Below, piece after piece: positions 12,401-25,300 of a stretch of DNA of 64,000 nucleotides (the first letter of the stretch is position 1; every line of letters begins with the position of its first letter). The stretch covers positions 16,097,394-16,161,393 of the forward strand of contig OX578280.1 of NCBI GenBank assembly GCA_951217055.1. The letters run 5' to 3'. The position numbers and the translations under genes were made by a program. The notes beneath the pieces were generated by a model. The model searched no databases and was not told where the DNA came from. It saw only the letters and a program-made list of their open reading frames with translations. This DNA is from Gerris lacustris. Taxonomy: Eukaryota; Arthropoda; Insecta; Hemiptera; Gerridae.

Positions 12401-13309
12401 GGTCGGTGAAATAGTCTACCTAAAAAGGGGGTCGCAGTGTCAAAAAGGTTGAGAACCCCTGATCTAGGGTTTGTAGACACGGTCATGAGTGTACCTTGTG
12501 CAGCTAGCCCCTAGGCTTAGAGGTTTTTCCCATTTACGAAATTCCTCAGGCATTACAAACCCTTTAATACCTAATTTATTATAATAGTATCCAGGGTGGA
12601 ATATTGCTATTTTAGACCCTAGGCCTGGAGAACAACCTTGCAATATATACCTCAGTCCTCGAAACAGGAAAGTAAAAATAAGACAATTATTCTGGCATTT
12701 TGGTAGTTTCTTAAACTTATCTAAAATTAAGTTTGGAAGAAATATGAAAAAATATTTCTAAAATACTATACCTTCTCTTTACAAATGGAGGCGGAGATCT
12801 TCGGATAGGTACCCTCCCTAATCTCTTTCTTATACCACCACCCTCTCTATCTCTACGGATATCTCTCTCTCGTTTCTCTTTATCATCTACAACAGAACAA
12901 ACGTTAACTTACAAATAATTAAATATTTTATTTTATAAATATACTTAACCCTGCAGTCCACGGGTGAAAAAAAATCACACCAGTGCACGGGTTGGGTCTG
13001 TCAGACCCAATATTTCTTTAAGATGGTTTATTATTTAGACATTTTCTTCTTTTTTTTTTAGTATAGAAATAATCTTTATTTATTAGTAAAAAAATATAGA
13101 ATGCAATATATCAAATAAAATTACATTAGAAAAAAAAAAAAATTTAAGACTACTAATTTTTTAATTTTTACTGTCCAACATGAAAAAAAATGTATTAAAA
13201 AAAATTAAAAGAATTTTGAAAAAATAAGTTTTATTTATCAATATAGGAACTTAATACGTTAAAAAATTTCAATTCCACAGTCTTAGCATAAAAATTGCGA
13301 ATGCTCTAA

Positions 13310-13383
<74 letters not shown>

Positions 13384-16300
13384 CACTTTTTGCAAGAATA
13401 ACTAAATTTGCAGTCAGTGCAAATTGAACATCCCCCCCCAGGCTTTTGAGGTTTGGAAGGCACAGTTTTAATCCAAAGAATTTTTTCCCCGGTAATTCTA
13501 AAAAAAAATCCCGATATTCTATAACATTCCTGCCATGAGAGTAATTGTAATATTTTTTCTTTCTTTATAAAATGTTAAATACTAAATTAACGATCGAAAA
13601 TAATCAGTCATTATAAATAGTTTGTACAATACCTAAAATTAATATTAAATAAAGTTCAAGAAAATAAAATTAAAACCTTTAGAGTTATTAACAAATATAT
13701 ATAATCAAATGTTGTTAAGAGTTATAAATAAATACTTACATGAGTACACGGGTTGGGTCTCACAGACTCAGGGGTAATTTTGAGGTAAAAAAAAATAGAC
13801 AGAAAGAAATTATGTGAATTGTTCAAAATGTGGTACTGAACTGAGGAAGGTTTGACTTGAAGGTATAAGAGGGGATGGTGTTATACGAACCTCCCTTATC
13901 AGTGTTTTCCTAATGAGTGTGACACCCTGGGTCTCATAGACCCAGGGTGTGCACTGCAGGGTTAAAATAAAATCATAATGTCTAAAATACAAAGTACTGA
14001 CCTAAAACCTTAGCTCCTTCTTTAGCTAAATCTTTCTTAGGAGATAAAAATTCTTTCTTTTCATCACAGTTGTTATCTTTACAGGTTTCATCATCTTTCT
14101 TCTTTTTAATTCCATCATCTTTCTTATCTTTGTCTTTCTTTTTGGCGATCTGAAGAAAATAAATATATAAATGAATAAATAAAAAATGAACACAATAATA
14201 ATAATATTAATCTTAAATTAACAGCACTAAATACTAAAATAAAATTAACTTCTTGCTGTATTGCAAATATTAAGAATGAATGTGATGAGATCTAATTCAG
14301 CATATGTTTTTTCACAATCTTACAAAGAAAAAAAATAATAAATTTGATATTTGATTGATATTAAATATAAAAATAAAATTTTTCAAGAAAAATATCAAAT
14401 AAAGGGATAATATGGGGCAATTCTGTTTGTGGTGTGTGAGGATGAAGAGACACAGAGCTAAAAATAATCAAATTGTGTTCCTGCAGACCTAAAGCGTGTT
14501 GATAAATAAATAATAAATTGTATACTATTCCATGTTTTCTCTTTGTTTTTGGAGTTGATATAAATAAAAAATAAAGAAGTAAAAGATTTAGATTATACTG
14601 TGGAATTTTAACTTACAATTTTTACAGTGATAAAACGGCCAAGAAGTTCTGTCACATTTAGAGCTTTCACACACGCCATAGCATCTTCCTGTGAAGCAAC
14701 AGTCACAATGCCAAAACATTGTGATCCTGGCATCTTAGGATTCATTACAATCTTAGTAGAGATCACCTGTTAACATAAAATAATATTGAACTAATAATTA
14801 ATAACAATAAGTAGTTATATGGGCGATTCTAATTTAAAGTGCTATTTTCACGTCCTAGATGAATAACTGGAGCGTTTTTCACATAATTGACAGGATTTTT
14901 CTTCATGGTAACTCAGTTAAGCTTTTAAGTTATTATTGGCTAGTTGTTTAACTAGCCAATAATAATCTTGTAGTATAAAATAATCGAACATTCCAGTTAG
15001 TTATTATACACAATGATAAAATAAAACATATGGTACAATCACATTGTAATTCAACCCCGCGTAAAACATTGTGATTCAATCCCGCAACAAAGAACGAGCT
15101 TTAAGGCAGAAATACACATGCTAGTTACTCGCACAAAAACATCCGAGTAGCTCGCAAAGGAGAGCTACTGGCATGTGTATACATCAAATAGCATGCGAGT
15201 AAATCGCACAGGGTTTGATTTTTGTCTTGCCAGTGGCACAAGTCTAGGGGTGGGGGAACTGATAAGGCACGTATAAACAGGCCTGCCAGCAAAAGGCATC
15301 AGTTGCATTCCTTCTTTTCGCAGGTATCTGACAACAACTCATCAACTTTCTCCGGAAGCATCGCAATTGATGCCTAAAACCATTAAAGTCCCCGAACCGC
15401 ATATCATTTAGTAGGCAGTGACTCGCTCCATGTAACTAATTCCCTTCTAGCTATCCAATCTTTACTCACACTCTTCGTGTTTTTTTATTACTTTTCCAAT
15501 GTTTTAAAACACAGTTTTTGCAAGTAACAAAACAATCTGGTTAATTTAATTCCGTACCGATACCTTCATAAGGTACATTGAAACAATTAATAAAACTATC
15601 AAAATTAATTAAATCAAATACAATTATTTCATAATTTATTCCGGCTAAAAGAAGGCAAGAAACGATTGTCTGTTTCAAAACTAGAACAGTGACTGGAATG
15701 TGTATCGTCATGTGCTAGTAGCTCGCGCACAATACCTATCATCAGGATGATACTAGCATGCTGTTTCACTGGCAAATGTACACAGCGTCTGCAGCATGCC
15801 AGCTACTGATGTGCTAGTACCTCGCCACTAGCATGCTTATTTACTAGCATGTGTATTTCCGCCTTTACACAACTAAAAGAGCTTTACCTTAAAGTTTAAC
15901 AAATAATAATTGATTATTACCTTTCCATGTTTAAGAAAAGCTTGTTTTAAATCAGCAGCTTTAGTTGCGCTAGATAAACCAGTAACCCAAAGATCCTTGG
16001 GCTTAACATCTTCTGCAATAATAAGACAACAATAAATAAAAATTAAATTAAGAAAAATATTATTTTTTTAAAACAAATATTTGATGATATAAAGGCCCAC
16101 TTACACATTGGTTAGTGCAAGTGTTAAGTAAATTTTTGCAAGTGTTAGTGAAAATTTGCTTAAAAATTACTTAACACTTACACTAAACACATGGTGTCCA
16201 CATGGGTTTAGTGGTTTTACTAAACATATTGTGTCCACATGGGTTTAGTGGTTTTACTAAACACATTGTGTCCACATGGGTTTCGTGGTTTGACTAAACA

Positions 16301-19300
16301 CATGGTGTCCACATGGGTTTAGTGGTTTTACTAAACACATGGTGTCCACATGGGTTTAGTGGTTTTACTAAACACATGGTGTCCACATGGGTTTAGTGGT
16401 TTTACTAAACACATGGTGTCTACTACATGGGTTTAGTGGTTTTACTAAACACATGGTGTTCACATGGGTTTAGTGGTTTTACTAAACACATGGTGTCCAA
16501 TGGGTTTCGTGGTTTTACTAAACACATGGTGTCCACATGGGTTTAGTGGTTTTACTAAACACTCACACTTGCACCAATCTAAGTATAAATGGGCCTAAAG
16601 TCTGTCAGGTTTTTGCTATTAACTCAAAGGTCTTCCTTGTGAGAGAATTTCTTCCGATTTAAGTTCATATTTCCAAAATATATCTAAATAAATAAAAATA
16701 ACATGTCAAGTTTTAGCTAAAAATTGATAATGTTGCTGTTGAAAGCAGAATAAGAAAAAACAAAAAAAGCAACAGGACAAAAGACATGAACATTAACAGA
16801 AGCATATTTTTTACAAGCTGACACAAACATGTTAAACCATTAAGAAATTCCAACACAGAAGCCTTAAATACAAAACAAAATCAGTATTTCATTTTTTTTA
16901 AACATACCTTGATTAATATTTGTCTTTTTGATTAATTATAGGATTATATAATGGTTCATAAAGAAAAAAAATTATCCAATTTTATAATAATATGTAATTT
17001 AAAAAAATACAATACCTTTGCCATCAGGGCCTTTCTCAGAATCTCTATAAATAATAACAAAAAAAAAAACATTATTAGAGACAAAACATAATAAATATTA
17101 AAATGTATAGAACAGTAAATTGCTCGGTACCTGGAAAGATTGCATTTACCTATAATTAAAAAAAAAATCTTTATTTTATAATATAAAAGACAGTAGCATT
17201 GTTAGTGTTTGATCTTCAAGGGAGAGCATTTTGAACCTTTCATAAACTCTCGACCCTTATTTTAATTGTTAATTACACTTTAATAATTAAAATGAAACAT
17301 AAAAACAGTATCATTTAAATTAAAAATTAATTAATTAAAGTAAATGCAATCAACTCAAGAGTATAAGAACAACCAACAAAAAAAAATACAAACATCATAG
17401 AAATTAATTAAGTTAATCCATTATAATGGAAAGGAAATATTAATTAAAAAAAAAAACTTTAAAGCATTGTTGAATATTTTAATCCTTGATTACTTTAATA
17501 ATAATTGCTAAGCATGTTGCTAAATTCATCAAAAAAAGCTCACTTGCCAGTGCTTTATGTATATTAAATTTCACTACAGACTCAAATGAGATCTACAGCA
17601 ATAACTCCTTCTTGCTCTTTATATATCATTTAAGTTACTACTTTCAAAGATGTTCCACTTTAAGCAAAAAATCAATTGGAACTTTCTTTTTTTCCGTTCA
17701 GAGTTCTGTAACTTTTAAGATAATAGAAATATCTTATATCATAATTCACAGCATCTTTCCAGTGCTTTGCATAGTACTTGAGGTAACTTTTTGAAGAAAG
17801 AGCCAAAACCTCTTTAGTCCTCAAGGCAGATTATGAATAGTAAATTCTGTTTTAAAAAGCCATCGATTCCACAAATTATTTCTTTTTTTTATAATCTGTA
17901 TTTACTTTGTTTTTCTCTAATGATAATTATTCATCATTTCCCGACTAAAAACTTTTAGTTTTCACATAATTCATTTTATTAATTGAAATGACAGTTTCGT
18001 TATGTTCCAACTATTTCCCATTATATCCCGAAGAATTAATGGAAACAGAAAGATCAACATACGTTTTAAAAATAATTATTAATCAGTCATATGCATTTTT
18101 AAAATTAGCTTAAAAAGATGGCATTTAAATAATTTATTACTTCCCTTGTATTTTTTTTTTTTTTTTTTTTATTTATTTTTTTTTTTTAATTATTAAAGTA
18201 TTCAACTTTTTTATTACTTTATGTTAATTTCTCATAAAGTTAAATTTGGTTTCTCTAATGGTGTAAGCACTTAATAAAATAAAATATTACTTTTCTATAG
18301 ATATTTGCAAATATTTTATGAATAGATACAATTTAAGTATATTCAAGATAATGAAAATATAAAACTATGTTAAATAAAGTTATATCAATATGTTGGTTTA
18401 AAAGTAACCAAATAATAATGGCTAAAAACTATTAGCAATATCTTTTAAACTACGATTGACGGGAGTCAATTCTTCTTAAATATTTTCACAGCAAATTTTC
18501 CTTTCTCTCCTGATGATAATCATCGGTCTTCTCTCTCGGCAGCAATTTCTTTCTGCATTCTCCATCTTGATGCTCTAACTTGATACACCATAAATAACCG
18601 TAAAAAGTTTCAAACGCACCTGGTTTCTTCTTTTTCCGTACTATTCTTGTCTGAAGTTTTGCTTTTCTCTTTATCCTCTTCCGTGTCTATATGGACAGTA
18701 AATAAAAAAAAAAAATTCCAAAAATAACTAAGATTAGTAAATAAATAGTCATAAAAAGAAGTCAACAAAACAAGAAAAAAAAAAAAAAAAATTAGATGTG
18801 ACTAAAGATGTTTTTGAGTTGAGGTTTCTAGCGGGAAGACTTCAAGAGGGGTTCACATTCTCGGTGAATTTCTCTAACGATATCAGCTCTAGTTTGTTGA
18901 TTTTCTTTCTGCGTACAAAATACGGCCATTAACAAAGCAATCTCGCTCATCTCCGACGAGCTGTACACATAGTAACTATTATGACATAAACGGCAAAAAA
19001 TTGTAAATGATCAATACTACTTTATAAGCTCAGCTTAAGAGGTAAAACTTTCCACAGTAAAAGTTCAGTATTGATATTATACACGCTTCTCATTCTCATC
19101 TCCACGTAAGAAAGAAACAAAAAGAAAATCAAGTTGAACATGGAAAATAAAATAATTTCTTCCACCATGGATCGATAAGGACTTCAGGAGACTCAAATTG
19201 TCAGCTTTTTGGTTAAATTTAACAAGGTAAAAGTTGTACCTTCAAGTTAAATAAGAATACCGGCAGCTAGGGTTTATTATAAAAAAAAGGACTATCTTTT

Positions 19301-22300
19301 GACAATTCCGAACTTCCGTTAAAAACCATATTATCTTTGGAGAACCTTCTCAGTATTGTTCTTCAATAGACATTCCTTTGAAATTATAATAACACAGTTT
19401 TTATTAGTCAAGAATGAAACAAGTCTTCTTGTCAGGTAAAATTGTATTTCAAGCACAGTGTTTTAATTTCAAAATGAAATTAAGTTATTTGCTTTATGCA
19501 ACAGACATTGTTAAACTCATAATTTCCAAGAAATTATACAACTTTTTGTTCGGCTAATTTATAAGAAATATGACCAAATCTTAAAACGTAATTAATAAAA
19601 GGTCGACAATTTTAATGCATTCAAACTGTAGTGTAGGTCGTAACTTGTCACTAATTAAAGTTGATGTGTACGTAATTCAATTTAAATGTCAATATCCAGA
19701 GTGTTAAGTGGATTTTGTTTAATTTTAAATTCTAGCACGAATTTAGGATGGAAAAATTATGACATCTTGAGGAGTTTTTAAAAACAAATTGGTGTAGAAC
19801 TATACGTAAAAGAGTTGGCCGCAAATAATCAGAGGTTCTATACGCAATTTATTATTTCCCATTCAGAGTCACGTCAGATTGACAAATTGTGATCGTGTAA
19901 CACTTCGCGAGGATTCCCAAGATTTGGAAAAAAGTCAGCCAGATCATTTAAGGCCGCACCAATTGTTTCATGGTTGTGGAAGGACTTTAGAGTATACTGT
20001 TAATCTTTTCCTTGCTCTATCTCTAACACCTCCAAAACGAAATAATTTTAAAAATCGTATCCAAAATTTAGTGTACAAATTTCATAATTTTGATCCTTCT
20101 TCAGCAAAATATTTTTTCTTAATATTTGTAATTGAGAACAAATATTCCAAGTATAACCTATTAGCTAAAATAATTTGAACTGATGAAATTAAATATAGAA
20201 ATGACTACTAGATAAGTGGAATACGAAGAAATTACTCAATGACACTGAGCAAGTATTTTAATTTCAGACAAAAAATTATAATTATGAAAAATCCACCCAC
20301 TTTTTTGTCTTAAAGACAAGGTAAAATACAGGGTTGTGGTCCACATAAAACTAAGAAGCTAAACTTGGTTATCATACGATGTGGTTTTCAGCTTATCTGT
20401 AAAAACTTACACAATCTAATACAGAGTTGTTGACTTGATGTATATATATATTTTTTTTTTACTTAACTTGCAAATTTCGATGTCAGGAAGAGCATTTGTC
20501 ATCCAATGTACTTGAATCTATGTTTTATAATCCTAAAACTAAAAAAGGACTTTACATACCAAGAGTCATTACACTTAATAATATACCTCAGTAGTTTCTG
20601 CATTCTGAACGCTGCCTAAGGTGTGTTGATGTCCTTTAACATCTTCTCTGGAATATCTTCAGACACTTTGTGTCACTCTGGCATTTTTTCCGATTCAAAT
20701 ATTAAACGCTGAAGCAGATGAGACATTGATGTCAAAACGGGTAGTTCGAACTCTATTTGAGACAGTGCAATCCTCTCATGCAAAGCGATGGTAATATTTT
20801 TAATCTTTTCGAGTAAAATGTTCAATTTCATATGAACCACAACCCTGCTTTAAAGGGGTTTTGAGAAGCTCTTAAGTAAGTAACAAGATCCAAATAAATT
20901 GATTATGATTGGTTAGTAAGAAATAAAAACAACCTCACATTTTAAATAAAATCAAAATATTATACAAATTTACAGCCCTACCTTCTAAGGAAAGCATTTA
21001 AGTTGTTAAGCAAAGGTTAACATTTTAAATAAATCTCTTAAGATATATTTATTACTGAAATAAGCAATTTGTAGAATATATGTGTTAAATAATTAAGAAG
21101 TGTACAGGAATCTCTCATTATCCACAATTTTGCATGTGCGTGGGTCTAGAAATAAATAAATCTGGCAGTTTTGGTTCTAAGAATTTTGACAAGTCCATAG
21201 GTTTGTCTATTTTTTTGTTAACATAATACATATTTATGTATATTATGAACATAAATTATAAAATAACTTTAGCACCTTTTTGTTCTACATATTTAAATAA
21301 ACTAACTCACATCAACATAAATTATTTACGGAGTTAAGTATAAATGCAGTTTATACAGAGTGACGCAGGATAAGGTGTACCCTGGAGCGAGGGGTGGTTC
21401 GAGGAGGGTGCAGATGGTCTACTAATTCAAAGGGGCGAAGCCTAAAGTTTGGTTTACTGCCGGTTCAGTCACCATTGAGCGAAGGACAAAGGAGCAGCAC
21501 ACGTTTGTCATCGAGGCCTACTTATCTAATAGTTGCGTGGTGGTCTTAACCCAGTGCACCTTCCGCAATCGCATCAATATTGCGCCCCCTATGTCCCAGG
21601 CCAGGAATTCTTCATCAGAGGCCCTTGTATTCACCATGCGTAACTATTTTATGCGCAATTTTGTCAGTTGGGATTGTTGGTTCATGGTTATTTGAAGAAA
21701 ATGAGAGGACAGTCACAGTTAATTTTGATTGTTAACTCCATCGAGGAATTTTATTTGCCACGTCTTGAAGATATGGACAATTAGGGATGTGTGGTTTCAG
21801 CAGGATTGAGTCACTGCTCACACATCAAGGACATCGACGTATCTTTTGCCAGAACACTTCCAGCGCCTCATCTCCCTAAGGGGCAATTTAAAGTTGCCGG
21901 CACTCTCCCGATTTAGCCCCTGTGACTTCTTTTAGTGGGGTTAATTTGAAATCGGCCTACAAACCCTGGAAGACCAACATTCCTGTCATTCGGCGAAGCA
22001 GTTGCCAACATACTATCGCTATGCTGGAGAGGATGTTGAGAATCTTAAGAATTCAACACACTCAGTGTATTGACCATGGCACACTTGCCCGTTATCATTT
22101 TTAAAAAGGTCCGAACAATAACTATAGAAGTTCTACTACAAGATTATATAAATATAAAATAAAATATAGATTGATATTTATAACTTTTTGTTTCATTGCT
22201 CTGTAAAATCAGAAAGTTAACCTGCCTTACCCTTTACACTATTTTACAGTTTACAATCTGTGGTTTTTGCAGTCCAAAACCAAAGCCTACAGATAAAGAG

Positions 22301-25300
22301 AGATTACTGTATTAAATGTTATGATTAAATAGTAATATAAACACCACCCAAACCATAATTTGATCAAGGGCAAAATAGTAATTTCAACCTTGTAACTTAG
22401 ACTCAATAACTGGTAGCTATTTTCTAGCTTAAATGTTGTCATATTTTCTCAAGATAACTCATAATATATTAGAAATAATTTAACACTGAACTTTAATACT
22501 TTAAATTAGAACGTTTTTTCATATTAGCTCTGTCTAATAGAATACCTAAATCCCAATAATTTTGAATCGATACCTGGTAATAAAACCATTTTAAAATTAA
22601 GCTTAATGAGTGACCTTTTTTGGCAGGCCCTACGTCTGCACGGGCCGTTGTGTCATAGATTATTATATGTATAAAGGTTATAAAGTAAAACTTTCTATAA
22701 ATAATAAAATTAATTATTGAGAATAAAAATATTAAGGGATTTATACCTTTTCCTTCTTCAGGTTTGTCAGACACCTGCAAGAAAAAAAAGAGAATAAATA
22801 TTTAAATGAATGTTAATAATTAAAGTTAAATATTTATTTATTGAAATTGCATAAAGCAAAAATGCTACACATACATATAACTTATACAAATAACGAATAC
22901 AAATATAAAAAAAACTTTTACTTAATAGTACATTACGTGTCGAGTGTGGAAAGTAGCATTTTACATGCGAGTGTGGAGTTTGCACCCGAGCGAAAGCGAG
23001 GGTAGTAAAACCACACAAGCAATGCAAAATGCCGTTTCCGCACGAGTTGCGTACCGTACTTTATCTATTATAGATTGTTGTATTTAATAATAAATACAGA
23101 AAAAAAAACTTCCTGTATGTAAGTTCGTATTTCTCTTGTGATAAAGATTACATTAATTCATTAGTTGTATTTTGTGCCGAATTAATTATTTAGGGAGGCG
23201 TATTATTCTCCTAATTTCGTCATAATCACTTAAATCACTCATTGTTTTTCACTAAAAACTCGATATAAACAGTTACTTTAATAAAAGAACAGCAAATTAG
23301 TTTTGTTAAATGTAATCAAACTCGCTAATCGTGCGTAAAGCTAAAGAATTCCTCTTCTTTACCACCCTAGGGCGGTAAAGAAGAGGAATTCTTCAGAACT
23401 ATGAGACGCGCAAGCCCAATGAATACAAGTACGTAAAGAATCACTTTCTACGCATCTAAACAGAGATACAATGTTTATATTTTGTATCAATCGTAGATAA
23501 AAGTGTTGACAAACTTTAGATTAGACGAAACTAATTAATAAAAAGATAGCGTATAAAAACAATCTTAATTGTAAGACATACCCCAGTGCTTGAGGTGGCA
23601 GATACTTCTTCCTTGTTAGTATCTGCATTGCTCCTCCTTTGTTTCTTAGAAGGCGTTTCTTTACTCTTTCCATCGTCCTGCGTCTCGTCCAAATCAGCGT
23701 CATTATCAGAAATGAAGGTGGAACCGCAATCAAAGTTAAGTTCCTCTTCATAATCAGGTTGTTCCATATCATCCAGATCTAAATCTAACTCGGCTTGTTT
23801 TGCTTCCGCCTCTTCTTTTTCTTCTTTAGATATTTCTTTATCGGGAATTTCAGCTTTATCCTCACTTTCATTCTCAGAAGCCTTTTCTTTTTCAACCGAT
23901 TTTTTCGCAACTTTCTTTGCTTCAGGCTCCTTTTCCTCTATCTTTTTCTCCGGGGATTTAACTTTATCTGCATCCTTTTGGCCTACCAAGAAAACAATTA
24001 AGTGTATAAACAATAATTTTATAAATGCCTTTTACTAACATTTCTTTCATTTTGGATTCTATAGATCAAGTAAATGAAATGTTTTAAACAATTAGATTAT
24101 GGTTTGACGTTTTAATATTACTAGCGTTGGGAACCAATTGATTGAAAACAGTCGACTAATGGGTTGTTTTAAAATATTCATTCATTCGGTTGTGGATATC
24201 TAATTTTCATTCGACTGATATCAGTCTATAGTTTGGAGTTGTATTAGTTGTAATTCGGACTTGCATATGTGGACGTGTGTATAACAAGATAACGAGTGTC
24301 ATGCGCCTTATCACTCCTCCTCAGCTCTGAGCCCTTCACCGCCTTTTCTTTCCCCAACCCAAAACCAAAAAACATTCAGTCTCAGTCTATATTTTTTCAT
24401 TCGAAAGAAAAAGATATAGCAGCCAAAACAAAAAAATATCCGAATGAAACATTCGAATGGATTCAGTCTCAGTCTATATTTTTTCATTCGAATGAAAAGT
24501 TTGCCACGAGATACCGAATGTCAAGCGCCTTCTCACTCTCACCCCCCTCAGCTCTAAGCTCTTCACCGTGTTCCCTTTCCCTACCACTCTTAAATTAAAA
24601 ACAAAAACATCGGATTGAAACATTCGACTTGCGGGTTCAGTCTCGGTCTTTATCTTTATTCATATACCCTATTCAGTCGATTGAACTCAATCGACTGTTT
24701 TTTCCCGAATGGACTTATTCATTCAGTTGTTTTTTCTAGTCGGTTATCCCAACTCTAAATATTACCTTAACTAAATATAATATTTTGTTTGAAGACAAGA
24801 TTTAACATTAAATTTGCCTCATTTTATCCTCAGATTTATGTAAACTCACCAGCTTGAACATTAAGCATTCCAGAATTAAAAGTTAACCTGTTAGTGTTTT
24901 TTACCCCCAGTGATGTAGTACTTAGTCCTAGCAATTTTGAACCGTCAATTACCCACCAAAAGAAAAGTACTAATTTTAAAAGGTCACTTAGACAATACTT
25001 TTTAAATGAATAACCAATAAAGCTACTCATAATCTAAAAGAAGTCTCTTAGGATATATAAAGGAAAAATAATAAAAAAAAAACTATTTTAGGCCCTTAAA
25101 AACAAACATTACAACAACTTTACCCATAATTATCAGTGATCCTCGATAATGGCTTTATTTCTTATATCAATGCAGACTTAAGTTACAAAAATTGCAACAA
25201 CTTTACCCATAATTATCAATGATCCTCGATAATGGCTTTATTTCTTCTTATATCAATGCAGAATTTTTTTGGGGAATTTTCTCTTTTACTATATCCCACT

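Larger units (their letters stand above)
12949..13961 (-). mobile_element. piggyBac-like element flanked by TTAA
   Basis: TTAA at 12945-12948 and 13962-13965 enclose inverted ends CCCTGCAGTCCACGGGT / ACCCAGGGTGTGCACTGCAGGG. CCCT ends with TTAA duplications are the piggyBac signature. The motif GGGTCTxxxAGACCCA recurs three times. A cysteine-rich remnant lies inside. The element sits in the intron between SAFB-like exons 12 and 13. Confidence 0.7.

Noticed and set aside
16184..16562. Possible CRISPR-like array of 37-bp repeats
   Set aside because: Repeats are directly adjacent with no unique spacers, and the sequence is eukaryotic.
19879..20178. A 99-codon plus-strand frame
   Set aside because: It starts at TTG rather than ATG, lies in an intron of the minus-strand gene and has no recognisable motif or splice context.
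24836..25030. Longer 64-codon minus-strand frame ([14 protein letters not shown]...) as a separate gene
   Set aside because: Only its last 38 bp have splice borders and fit the SAFB-like phase. The rest is intron.
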